DNA from: Sphingomonas sp. PsM26
GTDB lineage: Bacteria; Pseudomonadota; Alphaproteobacteria; Sphingomonadales; Sphingomonadaceae
Assembly: GCA_030433805.1 (NCBI GenBank)
Contig: JARUXA010000008.1
Coordinates: forward strand, 141,980-205,979
DNA length: 64,000 nt
Reading direction: 5' to 3'
Shown piece by piece: positions 9,539 to 18,793 of the stretch. Each line of letters starts with the position of its first letter. Position 1 is the stretch's first letter. Position numbers and translations under genes: made by a program. A model generated the notes under the pieces. It saw only the letters and a program-made list of their open reading frames with translations. It was not told where the DNA came from and made no database searches.

Positions 9539-10390
9539 CTAGTGCTTGCGCTGCGATGCCAATGCCACGGCATAGTCCTTGCGCGCCGCCGCCACGATCC
9601 GCGGCAACACCGTGGGATCGATGAAGGCACGCGCATCCCCGGCGTCGCGGCGCTCGGCGCGTTCCAGCACATCGGCGATCTCTGGATGCATCGGCAGCAC
9701 GATATCGGCGTGTACCGCCGCAAGCCGCACGAAACTACGGCGATAATCCGCGTCGATCGTGGGGTAGGCGCGGTTGCCGTACAGATGATTCCCCGCGACC
9801 GTGATGCTGCACGGGAACACAACCCGCAGCGTTGTACGCCCCTCCGTCACAGGGAGCAGCCACGTCGTACAGCCCGCGGTATGGCCCGGCGTCAGCAGAG
9901 CGGTAACGGCAAGAGCCCCCGTACGCACCTGCTCCCCGTCGCGGACAATGCGATCCACCGCTACGGGCGGAAATCGGGTGAACCCGTTGTCGTTGTCCGC
10001 TTCATGCCGCCCGCGCCGCAAAGCACTGGCGTCGCCCGCCGACGCGACCAGCTTGGCACCACTCCACCGGCGCAATTCGGCGAAGGCGGCGGCATGATCG
10101 AAATGCGCGTGTGAGTTGAGGATCCACTTCACCTGCCGCGGCTGCACGCCGATCGCCGCGAGGTTGCGTTCCACCTGCCCCGCCTCGCCCGCCATCGGTC
10201 CGCTGATCAAGATCGTGCCCTCGCGCGCGACAATCGCATAGGCCGCAAGTCCGCGTGTCCCGACATACCAGACCGGTCCGGTGATGTGGAACGGCTTGAT
10301 CGGCTGCGACCAGGACGGGGGCGCGTCGATGGCGCCCCCGGTCAGCAACAGCAACGGCGCGACGAGCGCGGCAAGGATGCGGCGTTTCAT
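9539..10390 (-). CDS. bla: subclass B3 metallo-beta-lactamase
   Basis: A 283-residue exported zinc hydrolase. Residues 1-21 are a signal peptide. Zinc ligands follow the B3 pattern: H94-x-H96-x-D98-H99 in NSHAHFDHAAA, H170 in TPGHTAGCTTW and H235 in VLPMHPE. The mature start WSQPIKPFHITGPVWYVGTR and DADYRRSFVRL are also characteristic of B3 enzymes, which hydrolyse beta-lactams including carbapenems. Cys174 and Cys194 could form a disulfide. The start overlaps the stop of the upstream DsbD-type gene as ATGA. Whether this copy confers resistance cannot be read from sequence. Relatives with other roles exist, but the motif set argues for B3. Confidence 0.9.
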   Translation of the reverse strand: MKRRILAALVAPLLLLTGGAIDAPPSWSQPIKPFHITGPVWYVGTRGLAAYAIVAREGTILISGPMAGEAGQVERNLAAIGVQPRQVKWILNSHAHFDHAAAFAELRRWSGAKLVASAGDASALRRGRHEADNDNGFTRFPPVAVDRIVRDGEQVRTGALAVTALLTPGHTAGCTTWLLPVTEGRTTLRVVFPCSITVAGNHLYGNRAYPTIDADYRRSFVRLAAVHADIVLPMHPEIADVLERAERRDAGDARAFIDPTVLPRIVAAARKDYAVALASQRKH

Positions 10391-12459
10391 AATCCGGACA
10401 GCATTGCAGAGGTCAGCACCTGCGGCAACACGCGCGGCTCGGCAGCATTTGGTGCGTAATAGAGGTACAGCGGCACCCCCGCGCGGTTATGCTGCTCGAT
10501 GAAGCGGCCCATCACGGGATCGCCGTTGGTCCAGTCGCCGATCAGCACCGCGACCTTGTGGTCCGCAAACGCCTTGCGCGTCGCTTCCGTTTCGATCGCA
10601 GCCTTCTCGTTGACCTTGCACGTCAGGCACCAGTCCGCCGTGAAATAGACGAATACCGGCCGCCCCGCCTGTCGCAGCGCTGCCAGGCGCGCCTCGGTAA
10701 ACGGCTCCGCGCCCCCCGGCACCGCAGCCACGGCGGCGCTGTCGGGACGACGCCCGGCGATCAGCCAGACGCTTGCGGCGACCGTCGCCAGCAACGACAC
10801 GACGATTACCGCGCCGATCGCCCGCCCCTTCTTCTGCCGCACACCGCCAACCCATAGCAGGACCGCGAACAGCAGAGCGACGACCAGCCCGATCGCCATG
10901 CCGTCGACACCCGCCTCATGCCCGAGCACCCAGGCGAGTGCGATCGCAGTCAGCCACATCGGGATCGCAAGAACGCGCCGAAACGTCTCCATCCACAAGC
11001 CCGGCTTGGGCAAGCGCCGCCGCAGCGCCGGTACGAAGCCAAGCGCGAGGAACGGCAACGCGAGTCCGATTCCCAACCCCGCGAACACCGCCAGCGCCGC
11101 GCCCCAAGGCAGCACCAATGCCGCCCCCAGCGCAGCGCCCATGAACGGCCCGGTGCACGGTGTCGCAATGAACGCCGCCAGCGCGCCGGTTGCGAACGCA
11201 CCGCCCGCCCCGCCGCTGCGATTGACGAAGGCCGGCGTCGGAATCTCGAACAGCCCGCTCAGGTTGAGCGACAAGGCCACCGTCAGCAGCAACAGCACGA
11301 CGATCGCGCGCGGATCCTGGAGCTGGAACGCCCAGCCGACCGCGGTTCCGCCCGCGCGCAAGGCAAGGATCACCCCACCCAGCCCGACGCAAACCGCGAC
11401 GACGCCCGCAGCATAAGCCAGAGCCTCCTGCCGCGCATGTCGCTCATCGAGATGCCCGCGCGCCAGGCTTAACGCCTTCAGGCTGAGGATCGGAAAGACG
11501 CAGGGCATGATGTTGAGGATCAACCCGCCGAGCATCGCGCCGGCAAAGGCAATCAGCGTCGCGCTCAGCACGCCGGCTCCGCCAAGGCCTGCCGCCGTGG
11601 CGGACGTACTTGCCGAGGCGGCAACCGTTCCCGCGCCCGCCGTCACGACCAGCCCCTGTTGTGCGCCGATCTGCAATACCCCTTGCAACGGTCCCGTACC
11701 CGTCGCCGGGCTCGCCGCCGCCTTAGTCTCGATCACGATGCGGTCGCCGTCCTGCGTGACCGTCTGCGCGGCGGCATAATCTAGCGCACCCGTGGTGATC
11801 GGATAGAAATACGCCTGCCCCAGCGCAGCTCCGGCTGGGTAGGGGATCGCGATCCGAATGCGCCCGTTGCTTGACTGGAACGTCGCGTGTGCATCGAGCG
11901 GCTTGGGCACCGCGCGGCGCCATGCATCGAACCGCGCCCGCATTTCCGGTGAGATCGTGCCGTCGCCGACTACCAGATCGATCGCAAGCTCAGCCGATTC
12001 GGGAACACATACTTCCGCTGAACAGACGAGGTAGTTGGTCTTCAACCGAACCGGCAACGCCGTGCCGACCGCCAATCCGGCAGGAATCTTGAGCGTCACG
12101 AGCGGCGCATACGGCTTTTCGAAAACGTAATTCATCAAATCCGCAACGATCAGCCGTCCCGGCACCGGATAGGCAGGCTCGCTCGCAGTCACGCCCTTCG
12201 GCAGCGTCCAGTCGAGCTTCGCGGGAAAGCCCGCATCCCCCGGATTCTGCCAATATCCGTGCCATCCGGGCGCGGGCACACTCTCCAGTGCGAGCGTGAC
12301 GGTCTGCCCCGCGGCTGGCGTGCGACTTTCGGCGACCAGGGTGATCTTCAGGTGCGCGCCGGATCCGATCGGATCGAGCGTCGCCGCACTGGCTTGCGCG
12401 CTGCCCCCCAAAAGAAGCAGTGCGAGCAGCGTAACAACGACGTCATGAAACCAGCGCAT
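10387..12459 (-). CDS. dsbD: DsbD-family thiol:disulfide interchange protein with C-terminal thioredoxin domain
   Basis: A 690-residue inner-membrane protein. Signal peptide at 1-24 (MRWFHDVVVTLLALLLLGG), then a periplasmic DsbD-alpha-like domain to about 260 with NYLVCSAEVCVPE, then a DsbD/CcdA-type membrane region (about 280-570; GGLILNIMPCVFPILSLK, TPCTGPFMGAALG), and a periplasmic thioredoxin-like domain with CxxC at C611-L-T-C614. It carries reducing power from cytoplasmic thioredoxin to periplasmic substrates. I chose ATG 12459 because it starts the signal peptide; the open frame upstream is not protein-like. It overlaps the metallo-beta-lactamase start (ATGA), and is divergent from the phosphatase gene. 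Confidence 0.9.
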   Translation of the reverse strand: MRWFHDVVVTLLALLLLGGSAQASAATLDPIGSGAHLKITLVAESRTPAAGQTVTLALESVPAPGWHGYWQNPGDAGFPAKLDWTLPKGVTASEPAYPVPGRLIVADLMNYVFEKPYAPLVTLKIPAGLAVGTALPVRLKTNYLVCSAEVCVPESAELAIDLVVGDGTISPEMRARFDAWRRAVPKPLDAHATFQSSNGRIRIAIPYPAGAALGQAYFYPITTGALDYAAAQTVTQDGDRIVIETKAAASPATGTGPLQGVLQIGAQQGLVVTAGAGTVAASASTSATAAGLGGAGVLSATLIAFAGAMLGGLILNIMPCVFPILSLKALSLARGHLDERHARQEALAYAAGVVAVCVGLGGVILALRAGGTAVGWAFQLQDPRAIVVLLLLTVALSLNLSGLFEIPTPAFVNRSGGAGGAFATGALAAFIATPCTGPFMGAALGAALVLPWGAALAVFAGLGIGLALPFLALGFVPALRRRLPKPGLWMETFRRVLAIPMWLTAIALAWVLGHEAGVDGMAIGLVVALLFAVLLWVGGVRQKKGRAIGAVIVVSLLATVAASVWLIAGRRPDSAAVAAVPGGAEPFTEARLAALRQAGRPVFVYFTADWCLTCKVNEKAAIETEATRKAFADHKVAVLIGDWTNGDPVMGRFIEQHNRAGVPLYLYYAPNAAEPRVLPQVLTSAMLSGL

Positions 12460-12534
12460 CGCACATCCTTGTCGAGCTCGAACCCTCGGGCCATAGCGGC
12501 GAAATCGGCCCGCCGTCCAACTCGGAGAATTCGT

Positions 12535-14208
12535 TTGAACCGCTACGCGTCCATCCTGGCGATCGCTTTCAGCCTGGCCAGTGTTCCGATCGCCGCAAAG
12601 ACCGCGCCGCCCCCCGCCCCGCAGGCGGCCGCAGCCGCGACTCCCGCGTCTAACACGCCGCCCAAACTGATCGTCGCGATTTCGGTCGATCAATTCTCCG
12701 CCGACCTGTTCGGCGAATATCGCGGCACCTTCACGGGGGGCCTGGCAAGGCTGCAGAAGGGCGCGGTGTTCCCGAGCGGATACCAGAGCCATGCTGCAAC
12801 CGAGACGTGCCCCGGCCATTCGACGATCCTGACCGGTTTCCGCCCCGAGCACACCGGCATCATCGCCAACACCTGGACTGACCTTGGCATCGCGCGCGAG
12901 GACAAGCAGGTTTACTGCGCCGAGGACGAGACCGTTCCCGGTACCACCCACGCTGGTACCTACACGGTATCGGACAAGCACCTGCTCGTCCCCACGCTTG
13001 GCGAACGGATGAAGGCCGCGAACCCCAAGGTGCGAGTCGTATCAGTCGCGGGCAAGGACCGCGCCGCGGTGATGATGGGCGGGCACAATGTCGACGAACT
13101 CTGGTGGTGGAACGGCAAGGCGATGGTCAGCTACGCCGGGCGCGCGACCCCGCCGGTCGTCGCACGCGCCAACGCCGCGATTGCAGCGCGCATCGCAGCA
13201 CCACAACCCGCGCTCGACGTGCCGCAAGTCTGCAAGGCGCATGACGTCGCGGTGTCGATCGGCGAGGGCAAGAGCGTCGGCGCAGGCCATTTCGCGCGCG
13301 AGGGCGGCAACGCGAGCGCGTTCCGTGCGTCCCCCGCCTTCGACGGCGCGATCGTCGCGCTTGCGGCGGGGCTCGTCCAGGACATGAAGCTCGGCCAGGG
13401 CGACACCACCGACATCATCGACGTCGGCGCTTCCGCCACCGATTACGTCGGCCACACCTTCGGCACCGAGGGCGCGGAAATGTGCATCCAGCTCCAGCAA
13501 CTCGATGCCACGCTCGGCTCGTTCTTCGACCTGCTCGATTCGACCGGCGTCGATTATGAAGTCGTGCTGACCGCGGATCACGGCGGCAACGACATCCCCG
13601 AACGCGAGATCAACGCGGGCCTGCCGGGCGCCCAGCGCGCGCGGATCGCACTGTCCCCCACCGTGGCGGGCAAAGCGATCGCAGCGAAGCTCGGGATCGC
13701 CAAGCCAGTGCTGTTCGGCGACATGCCCAACGGGGACATCTACATCGCACGCGATCTGACCCCGGTTCAGCGCAAGGCGGTGCAGGACGCCGCGGTCGCC
13801 TATTACAAGGCCGACCCGCAAGTCGCCGAGGTCTTCACCGCTGCACAGATCGCCGCCACCCCGACGCCCAAGGGCCCGCCCGAACGCTGGACGATGCTGC
13901 AGCGGGCGCGGGCTTCGTACAAGGCGGGCCGTTCGGGCGAGTTGCTCGTCCTGCTCAAGCCCCGCATCACGCCGATCCCCGACCCCACCAAGGGTTCGGT
14001 CGCGACCCACGGCAGCCCGTATGATTACGACCGCCGCGTGCCGATCCTGTTCTGGCGCAAGGGCATGACCGGGTTCGAACACCCCGCCGGGATAGAGACC
14101 GTGGATATTGCCCCGACGCTCGCCAGACAGATCGGGTTGAAGATCGTGGCGCCGCAGATGGACGGGAAGTGCCTCGACCTCGCCGACAACGGGCGCCCCT
14201 GCCGCTGA
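12535..14208 (+). CDS. PafA-like alkaline phosphatase (type I phosphodiesterase/nucleotide pyrophosphatase family)
   Basis: A 557-residue exported phosphatase. Translation most likely starts at TTG 12535: GGAGA lies 6 bases before it and a signal peptide follows (LNRYASILAIAFSLASVPIA). A proline/alanine-rich linker leads to KLIVAISVDQF (metal ligand Asp52). The nucleophile is Thr91 in ATETCPGHSTILTGF; other metal ligands are in GASATDYVGHTFG and LTADHGGND. The layout matches PafA, a periplasmic calcium-type phosphomonoesterase not repressed by phosphate. It shares a 75-bp divergent control region with the DsbD-type gene, and a nested palindrome follows the stop. Confidence 0.88.
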   Translation: MNRYASILAIAFSLASVPIAAKTAPPPAPQAAAAATPASNTPPKLIVAISVDQFSADLFGEYRGTFTGGLARLQKGAVFPSGYQSHAATETCPGHSTILTGFRPEHTGIIANTWTDLGIAREDKQVYCAEDETVPGTTHAGTYTVSDKHLLVPTLGERMKAANPKVRVVSVAGKDRAAVMMGGHNVDELWWWNGKAMVSYAGRATPPVVARANAAIAARIAAPQPALDVPQVCKAHDVAVSIGEGKSVGAGHFAREGGNASAFRASPAFDGAIVALAAGLVQDMKLGQGDTTDIIDVGASATDYVGHTFGTEGAEMCIQLQQLDATLGSFFDLLDSTGVDYEVVLTADHGGNDIPEREINAGLPGAQRARIALSPTVAGKAIAAKLGIAKPVLFGDMPNGDIYIARDLTPVQRKAVQDAAVAYYKADPQVAEVFTAAQIAATPTPKGPPERWTMLQRARASYKAGRSGELLVLLKPRITPIPDPTKGSVATHGSPYDYDRRVPILFWRKGMTGFEHPAGIETVDIAPTLARQIGLKIVAPQMDGKCLDLADNGRPCR

Positions 14209-14217
14209 CGCTCCGGA

Positions 14218-14278
14218 GGCGCGCCGTCCGTCTTAGGGGACATCCCCTAATCGCGGAAACGGACGGCACGCCTATACT
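14218..14278 (+). promoter_or_regulatory. nested palindrome and -10 element upstream of the avidin gene
   Basis: Outer arms at 14218-14231 and 14259-14272 (GGCGCGCCGTCCGT / ACGGACGGCACGCC, 13 of 14 pairs) enclose a perfect inner dyad TTAGGGGA-CA-TCCCCTAA at 14233-14250. TATACT at 14273-14278 looks like a -10 box without a -35, and the inner dyad is centred about 43 bp before the expected transcript start, a usual place for an activator. The outer stem could also end the phosphatase transcript. Confidence 0.55.
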
Positions 14279-14305
14279 TGCGCTACGGATCGCAGGAGCA
14301 TCGTC

Positions 14306-14683
14306 ATGGCCTATCAACCGCCGCTGCATGCCGCGCTGTCCGGCACCGGACCGACGACCGATGTCTCCGGGCGATGGGTCAACGCGCTCGGGTCGACCAT
14401 GGTGATCGCGCAAGCCGGAACGCTCCTGACCGGAATCTATACCAGCGCGGTCAGCGGGGGAACCTCGAGCACGTCGGGCGCGCTGCAGGGTTCGGCCGAC
14501 GGTGCGTTGATCGCCTTCGTGGTGCACTGGGACGACTTCCAGGCCATCACCGCCTGGGTCGGGCATGAGGATACGACCAGCGGAGAACTCGCCACCTTGT
14601 GGCAGATGACGAGCGCAACCGATCCGGGTGACGAATGGAGTTCGATCAACGCGGGAGCGGATACCTTTACGCGTTTGCCGTGA
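14306..14683 (+). CDS. avidin/streptavidin-family biotin-binding protein
   Basis: A 125-residue protein alignable by eye to streptavidin along its length. Conserved biotin contacts: N and S in GRWVNALGST (N23/S27), Y and S in GIYTSAV (Y43/S45), W in VVHWDD (W79), T and W in AITAWVGH (T90/W92), W in ATLWQMT (W108), W in DEWSS (W120) and D in GADTFTR (D128). G48 and N49 of the flexible loop are replaced by S and G, and the strand after W79 is shorter. Retention of W120, which reaches into the neighbouring subunit, argues for a tetramer. There is no signal peptide, so it may stay inside the cell. AGGAG lies 7 bases before the ATG. Confidence 0.9.
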   Translation: MAYQPPLHAALSGTGPTTDVSGRWVNALGSTMVIAQAGTLLTGIYTSAVSGGTSSTSGALQGSADGALIAFVVHWDDFQAITAWVGHEDTTSGELATLWQMTSATDPGDEWSSINAGADTFTRLP

Positions 14684-14749
14684 CGCGACGGGGGATCCGC
14701 CCTCCCCAGTCTCCTTGCGAAAGCGCTCCCCGGAAAAGCGAGGCGTGCG

Positions 14750-17461
14750 TCAGTCGAGGTTGGGCCGCAACCAGCGCGTCGCCGTCGCCAGATCGACTCC
14801 ACGCCGCGTCGCATATTCGTGCAACTGGTCGGGCCCGACGCGCGCCACGCCGAAATACTCCGCCTGCGGGTGCCCGAAATAGAAGCCCGACACCGCCGCG
14901 GTCGGCAGCATCGCGAAACTGTCGGTCAGCGTGATCCCGGTTGCGTTGGTCGCGTCGAGAAGCTCGAACAGCATCGGTTTCTCGCTGTGATCGGGGCATG
15001 CGGGATAGCCCGGTGCTGGGCGAATGCCGCGATATTGCTCGCGGATCAGCGCCTCGTTGGTGAGCTGCTCCCCCTCGGCATAGCCCCACAACGTCGTGCG
15101 GACGTGCTGGTGGAGCCGCTCGGCGAACGCTTCCGCCAGACGATCGGCGAGCGCCTTGAGCAGAATGTCCGAATAGTCGTCATTGTCCGCCTTGAACCGC
15201 TTGAGATGCGCGTCGATTCCGTGGCCGGTGGTGACCGCGAACCCGCCGATCCAGTCGCCTGCGGGGTCGATGAAGTCGGTCAGGCACATGTTCGCGCGCC
15301 CCTCGCGCTTCGCGATCTGCTGGCGGAGGAAGGGCATCCGAACTTCCTCTAGCCCCTCCCCCTCGGGGGAGGGGTTGGGGTGGGGCAGTTCAGCAGACAA
15401 CCCGTCGGAAACAGGCACGGCCCCACCCCCAACCCCTCCCCTGAAGGGGAGGGGCTTAGAAGAGATGACGACATCATCCCCTTCCCGCCGGCAAGGCCAC
15501 AACCCAGCCACACCCTTCGCCGTCAGCCACTTCTCTGCAATGATCTGATCGAGCATCTTCTGCGCATCCTCGAACAGATTGCGCGCGCTCTCGCCGACGA
15601 TCTCGTCATCCAGGATCGCCGGGTAATTCCCCGCCAGCTCCCACGCGCGGAAAAACGGCGTCCAGTCGATCAGCTCGCGAAGATCCGCCAGATCCCAGTC
15701 ATCGAATACATGCACACCCGGCCGCAAAGGGGCGGCAGGCTTCAACGCCATGTCGGCCAAGAACCCGTTCGCCCGCGCGACTTCGATCGGGACGAGCTCG
15801 CTCTGCCCCTTGTTCGCGCGCGCCACGCGCACCGCTTCATATTCGTCCGACGTCTTCTGCACGAACTCGTCGCGGATCGTGTCGCTGACCAAGGTCGACG
15901 CAACGCCAACCGCGCGGCTCGCGTCGAGCACATGCACGACCGGCCCCTTATACGCCGGCGCGATCCGCAAAGCGGTGTGGACCTTGGACGTCGTCGCGCC
16001 GCCGATCAGCAGCGGCATCGTCATGCCCGCACGCTGCATTTCCTCGGCAACCGTCACCATCTCGTCGAGCGACGGCGTGATCAGCCCCGACAGGCCGATC
16101 ATGTCCGCGTCATTCTCGTTCGCGGCCTTCAGGATATCCGACCAGGGGACCATCACCCCCATGTCGACCACGTCGAAGCCGTTGCACTGGAGCACCACGC
16201 CGACGATGTTCTTGCCAATGTCATGCACGTCGCCCTTGACGGTCGCCATGATGATCTTGCCCTTGCCGCGCGCGCCGGGCTCCTTCGCCGCTTCGATGAA
16301 GGGGAGCAGATGCGCGACCGCCTTCTTCATCACGCGCGCGCTTTTTACGACCTGTGGCAGGAACATCTTGCCCGATCCGAACAGGTCGCCGACGACGTTC
16401 ATCCCGTCCATCAGCGGGCCCTCGATCACTTCGATCGGGCGACCGCCCTTGTCGAAGATCGCCTGGCGCGCTTCCTCGGTATCCTCGACGACATGCATGT
16501 CGATGCCCTTGACGAGCGCATATTCGAGCCGCTTGTTGACCGGCAGCCCGCGCCATTCCGCCGCCGCTTTCTCGGCCACCGCATCGGTGCCCTTGAAGCT
16601 CTCGGCGAGCGCGATCAGCCGCTCGGTTGCGCCCTCGTCGCTGTTGAGGATGACGTCCTCGCACGCCTGCCGCAGCTTGGGGTCGATCTGGTCATAGATG
16701 TCGAGCTGCCCGGCGTTGACGATCGCCATGTCGAGCCCGGCGGGGATCGCATAATAAAGGAACACCGAATGCATCGCGCGGCGCACCGGCTCGTTGCCGC
16801 GGAAGCTGAACGACAGGTTCGACAGTCCGCCAGAGATATGCGCGTGCGGGCAGCGTGCCTTGATGTCGCGGCAGGCCTCGATGAAGTCCACGGCGTAATT
16901 GTTATGCTCCTCGATCCCCGTCGCGACCGCGAAGATGTTGGGATCGAAGATGATGTCCTCAGGGGGAAAGCCGATCCCCATCAGCAGATCATAGGCGCGA
17001 CCGCAGATTTCGAGCTTGCGCGCGCGGGTGTCCGCCTGACCGACCGTGTCGAACGCCATCACGACGACCGCTGCGCCGTATTGCATGACTTTTTTGGCCT
17101 GCGTCAGGAACTGCTCCTCGCCTTCCTTCATGCTGATCGAATTGACGATCGGCTTGCCGCTGACGCACTTGAGCCCCGCCTCGATCACCGACCATTTCGA
17201 GCTGTCGACCATGAACGGGATGCGCGCGATATCAGGCTCGGCGGCGATCAGCTTGAGGAAGGTGACCATCGCATATTCGGCGTCGAGCAGGCCCTCGTCC
17301 ATGTTGACGTCGAGCACCTGCGCGCCGCTCTCGACCTGCTGCCGCGCGACCTCGACCGCGGCGGGATAATCCCCCGCCATGATGAGCTTCTTGAAGCGCG
17401 CCGAGCCGGTGACGTTGGTGCGCTCACCGATGTTGACGAAATTGGCGGTGGAGGTGGTCAT
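14750..17461 (-). CDS. metH: methionine synthase, cobalamin-dependent, C-terminal part (pterin, B12 and activation domains)
   Basis: A 903-residue subunit holding three of the four MetH modules: methyl-tetrahydrofolate (pterin) domain at about 1-270 ([21 protein letters not shown]), cobalamin cap and binding at about 300-545 (axial His413 in DVHDIGKNI), and the AdoMet activation domain at about 570-903. With the separate homocysteine subunit upstream it methylates homocysteine to methionine. Residues about 669-707 are encoded by a palindromic repeat read in frame ([12 protein letters not shown] to [10 protein letters not shown]), lodged between VVIS and MPFLRQQ, a loop of the activation domain in other MetH proteins. 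No frameshift or stop is seen. Confidence 0.94.
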   Translation of the reverse strand: MTTSTANFVNIGERTNVTGSARFKKLIMAGDYPAAVEVARQQVESGAQVLDVNMDEGLLDAEYAMVTFLKLIAAEPDIARIPFMVDSSKWSVIEAGLKCVSGKPIVNSISMKEGEEQFLTQAKKVMQYGAAVVVMAFDTVGQADTRARKLEICGRAYDLLMGIGFPPEDIIFDPNIFAVATGIEEHNNYAVDFIEACRDIKARCPHAHISGGLSNLSFSFRGNEPVRRAMHSVFLYYAIPAGLDMAIVNAGQLDIYDQIDPKLRQACEDVILNSDEGATERLIALAESFKGTDAVAEKAAAEWRGLPVNKRLEYALVKGIDMHVVEDTEEARQAIFDKGGRPIEVIEGPLMDGMNVVGDLFGSGKMFLPQVVKSARVMKKAVAHLLPFIEAAKEPGARGKGKIIMATVKGDVHDIGKNIVGVVLQCNGFDVVDMGVMVPWSDILKAANENDADMIGLSGLITPSLDEMVTVAEEMQRAGMTMPLLIGGATTSKVHTALRIAPAYKGPVVHVLDASRAVGVASTLVSDTIRDEFVQKTSDEYEAVRVARANKGQSELVPIEVARANGFLADMALKPAAPLRPGVHVFDDWDLADLRELIDWTPFFRAWELAGNYPAILDDEIVGESARNLFEDAQKMLDQIIAEKWLTAKGVAGLWPCRREGDDVVISSKPLPFRGGVGGGAVPVSDGLSAELPHPNPSPEGEGLEEVRMPFLRQQIAKREGRANMCLTDFIDPAGDWIGGFAVTTGHGIDAHLKRFKADNDDYSDILLKALADRLAEAFAERLHQHVRTTLWGYAEGEQLTNEALIREQYRGIRPAPGYPACPDHSEKPMLFELLDATNATGITLTDSFAMLPTAAVSGFYFGHPQAEYFGVARVGPDQLHEYATRRGVDLATATRWLRPNLD
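15350..15459. repeat. family A palindromic repeat inside metH
   Basis: About 110 bp: two copies of a hairpin (GCCCCTCCCC-n-GGGGAGGGG type) in opposite orientation around a variable centre. The same element occurs between genes at about 18677-18788 and 63894-64000. Here it lies wholly within the metH reading frame and adds about 38 residues without disrupting it. Confidence 0.9.
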
Positions 17462-17478
17462 AATGGTTTCGTTCTTCT

Positions 17479-17608
17479 TCTCCCTCTCCCCGCTTGCGGG
17501 GAGAGGGTCGGGGAGAGGGGCAGTGGGAAGAGGTGGCGCTCGATACTGCCCCTCTCCCGACCTCGCTGCGCTCGGCCACCCTCTCCCCGCAAGCGGGGAG
17601 AGGGAGAA
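17479..17608. repeat. family B palindromic repeat between the two metH genes
   Basis: A pair of inverted hairpins with core CTCTCCCCGCTTGCGGGGAG at the left and CTCTCCCCGCAAGCGGGGAG at the right, separated by about 80 bp that contain further complementary blocks (GGGGAGAGGGGCAGT and ACTGCCCCTCTCCC). It fills the whole gap between the metH N and C parts. It could act as an mRNA processing or stability element in the operon; no T-tract makes it a clear terminator. Confidence 0.85.
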
Positions 17609-17612
17609 AAGA

Positions 17613-18659
17613 TCATGCCGCCATCGTCATCGGCTCGAGCCCGGCAAGCCGCGTCACCACCGGCGGCACCGGCAGCGCGCGCGGTGTCAGCCCGCGCACC
17701 CCGTCCGCAATCGCCTTGATGTGCGCTGGCGTCGATCCGCAGCAGCCGCCGAGCACATTGACCTGCCCCGCCTGCGCCCACTCGCCGACCAGCCCGGCGG
17801 TCGTCGCAGGCATTTCGTCATATTCGCCGAGTTCGTTGGGCAGCCCGGCGTTGGGATAGACCATGATCAGCGTATCGCAGATATCGGAAAGCGTCCGCAC
17901 ATGCGGGCGCAACTGCTCCGCGCCGAACGAACAGTTGAGCCCGATCGTCACCGGCTTGGCATGCCGCACCGCATGCCAGAACGCCTCGACCGTATGCCCA
18001 GACAGGTTGCGCCCCGACAGATCGGTCAGCGTCATCGACAGCATGATCGGCACGTCGCGCCCGAGCGCCTCGCCCGCCTCAAGCGCCGCCATGATCGCGG
18101 CCTTGGCATTCAGTGTATCGAACACCGTCTCGACCAGGATAAAGTCCGCCCCGCCCTCGATCAGCGCGTCGGTCTGCTCGCGGTAAACGCCTTTGAGATA
18201 ATCGAAGTCGATCTCGCGGAAGCCCGGATCGTTGACGTCGGGGCTGAGCGACAATGTCTTGTTGGTCGGCCCGATCGCCCCCGCGACAAAGCGCGGGCGG
18301 CCGTCCTTCGCCTGATATTCGTCGGCCAGCGCGCGCGCGAGCTTCGCACTTTCGACGTTGATCTCGCGCACCAGATGTTCGGCGGCGTAGTCGGCTTGGC
18401 TGATGCGGTTGGCGGAGAAGGTGTTGGTCTCGGCGATATCCGCACCCGCCTCAAAATACGCGCGGTGGATCGCTTCGGGCACTTCGCGCTTGGTCAGCGC
18501 GAGAATGTCGTTGTTGCCCTTCTGGTCCTTCGCGAGGCCAAGGTCGCCGGCATAGTCCGCTTCCGACAGCTTCCAGTTCTGGATCTCGGTCCCGAACGCG
18601 CCGTCGGTGATGAGGATGCGCTTGGCCGCTTCGGCAAGGAATGTTTCACGGATCGTCAT
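17613..18659 (-). CDS. metH: methionine synthase, homocysteine-binding N-terminal part
   Basis: A 348-residue homocysteine S-methyltransferase domain, equal to the first module of full-length MetH. The zinc ligands are C243 in [11 protein letters not shown] and C306-C307 in [10 protein letters not shown]. It opens with the usual [13 protein letters not shown]. It must work with the 903-residue subunit encoded next, because it lacks folate and cobalamin modules. Split MetH is common in alphaproteobacteria, so I read this as a natural two-gene arrangement and not a broken gene; the intervening 150 bp carry a repeat. Transcribed after metF. Confidence 0.93.
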   Translation of the reverse strand: MTIRETFLAEAAKRILITDGAFGTEIQNWKLSEADYAGDLGLAKDQKGNNDILALTKREVPEAIHRAYFEAGADIAETNTFSANRISQADYAAEHLVREINVESAKLARALADEYQAKDGRPRFVAGAIGPTNKTLSLSPDVNDPGFREIDFDYLKGVYREQTDALIEGGADFILVETVFDTLNAKAAIMAALEAGEALGRDVPIMLSMTLTDLSGRNLSGHTVEAFWHAVRHAKPVTIGLNCSFGAEQLRPHVRTLSDICDTLIMVYPNAGLPNELGEYDEMPATTAGLVGEWAQAGQVNVLGGCCGSTPAHIKAIADGVRGLTPRALPVPPVVTRLAGLEPMTMAA

Positions 18660-18676
18660 ACTACAGGTCCACTATC

Positions 18677-18788
18677 TAAAGCCCCTCCCCTTCAGGGGAG
18701 GGGTTGGGGGTGGGGAAGTGCCTCGCAGAGAACGGTCCCCCGCTGCACGGTCCCACCCCAACCCCTCCCCTGAAGGGGAGGGGCTTTA
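18677..18788. repeat. family A palindromic repeat between metF and metH
   Basis: Two inverted hairpins with arms GCCCCTCCCCTTCAGGGGAG and its mirror at the right end, about 110 bp overall. It occupies nearly all of the space between the metF stop and the metH N-part start, and is closely similar to the copy inside metH and the copy at the window end. Confidence 0.9.
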
Positions 18789-18793
18789 ACGAT

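Noticed and set aside
15380..17719. A 779-codon open frame opposite metH
   Set aside because: It is the antisense frame of a highly conserved gene; its translation is rich in Arg, His and Asp without any domain. High GC makes long antisense frames common.
14750..18659. Broken metH (gene split by mutation)
   Set aside because: The cut lies exactly between the homocysteine and folate domains, both parts have proper ends, and split MetH is usual in alphaproteobacteria.
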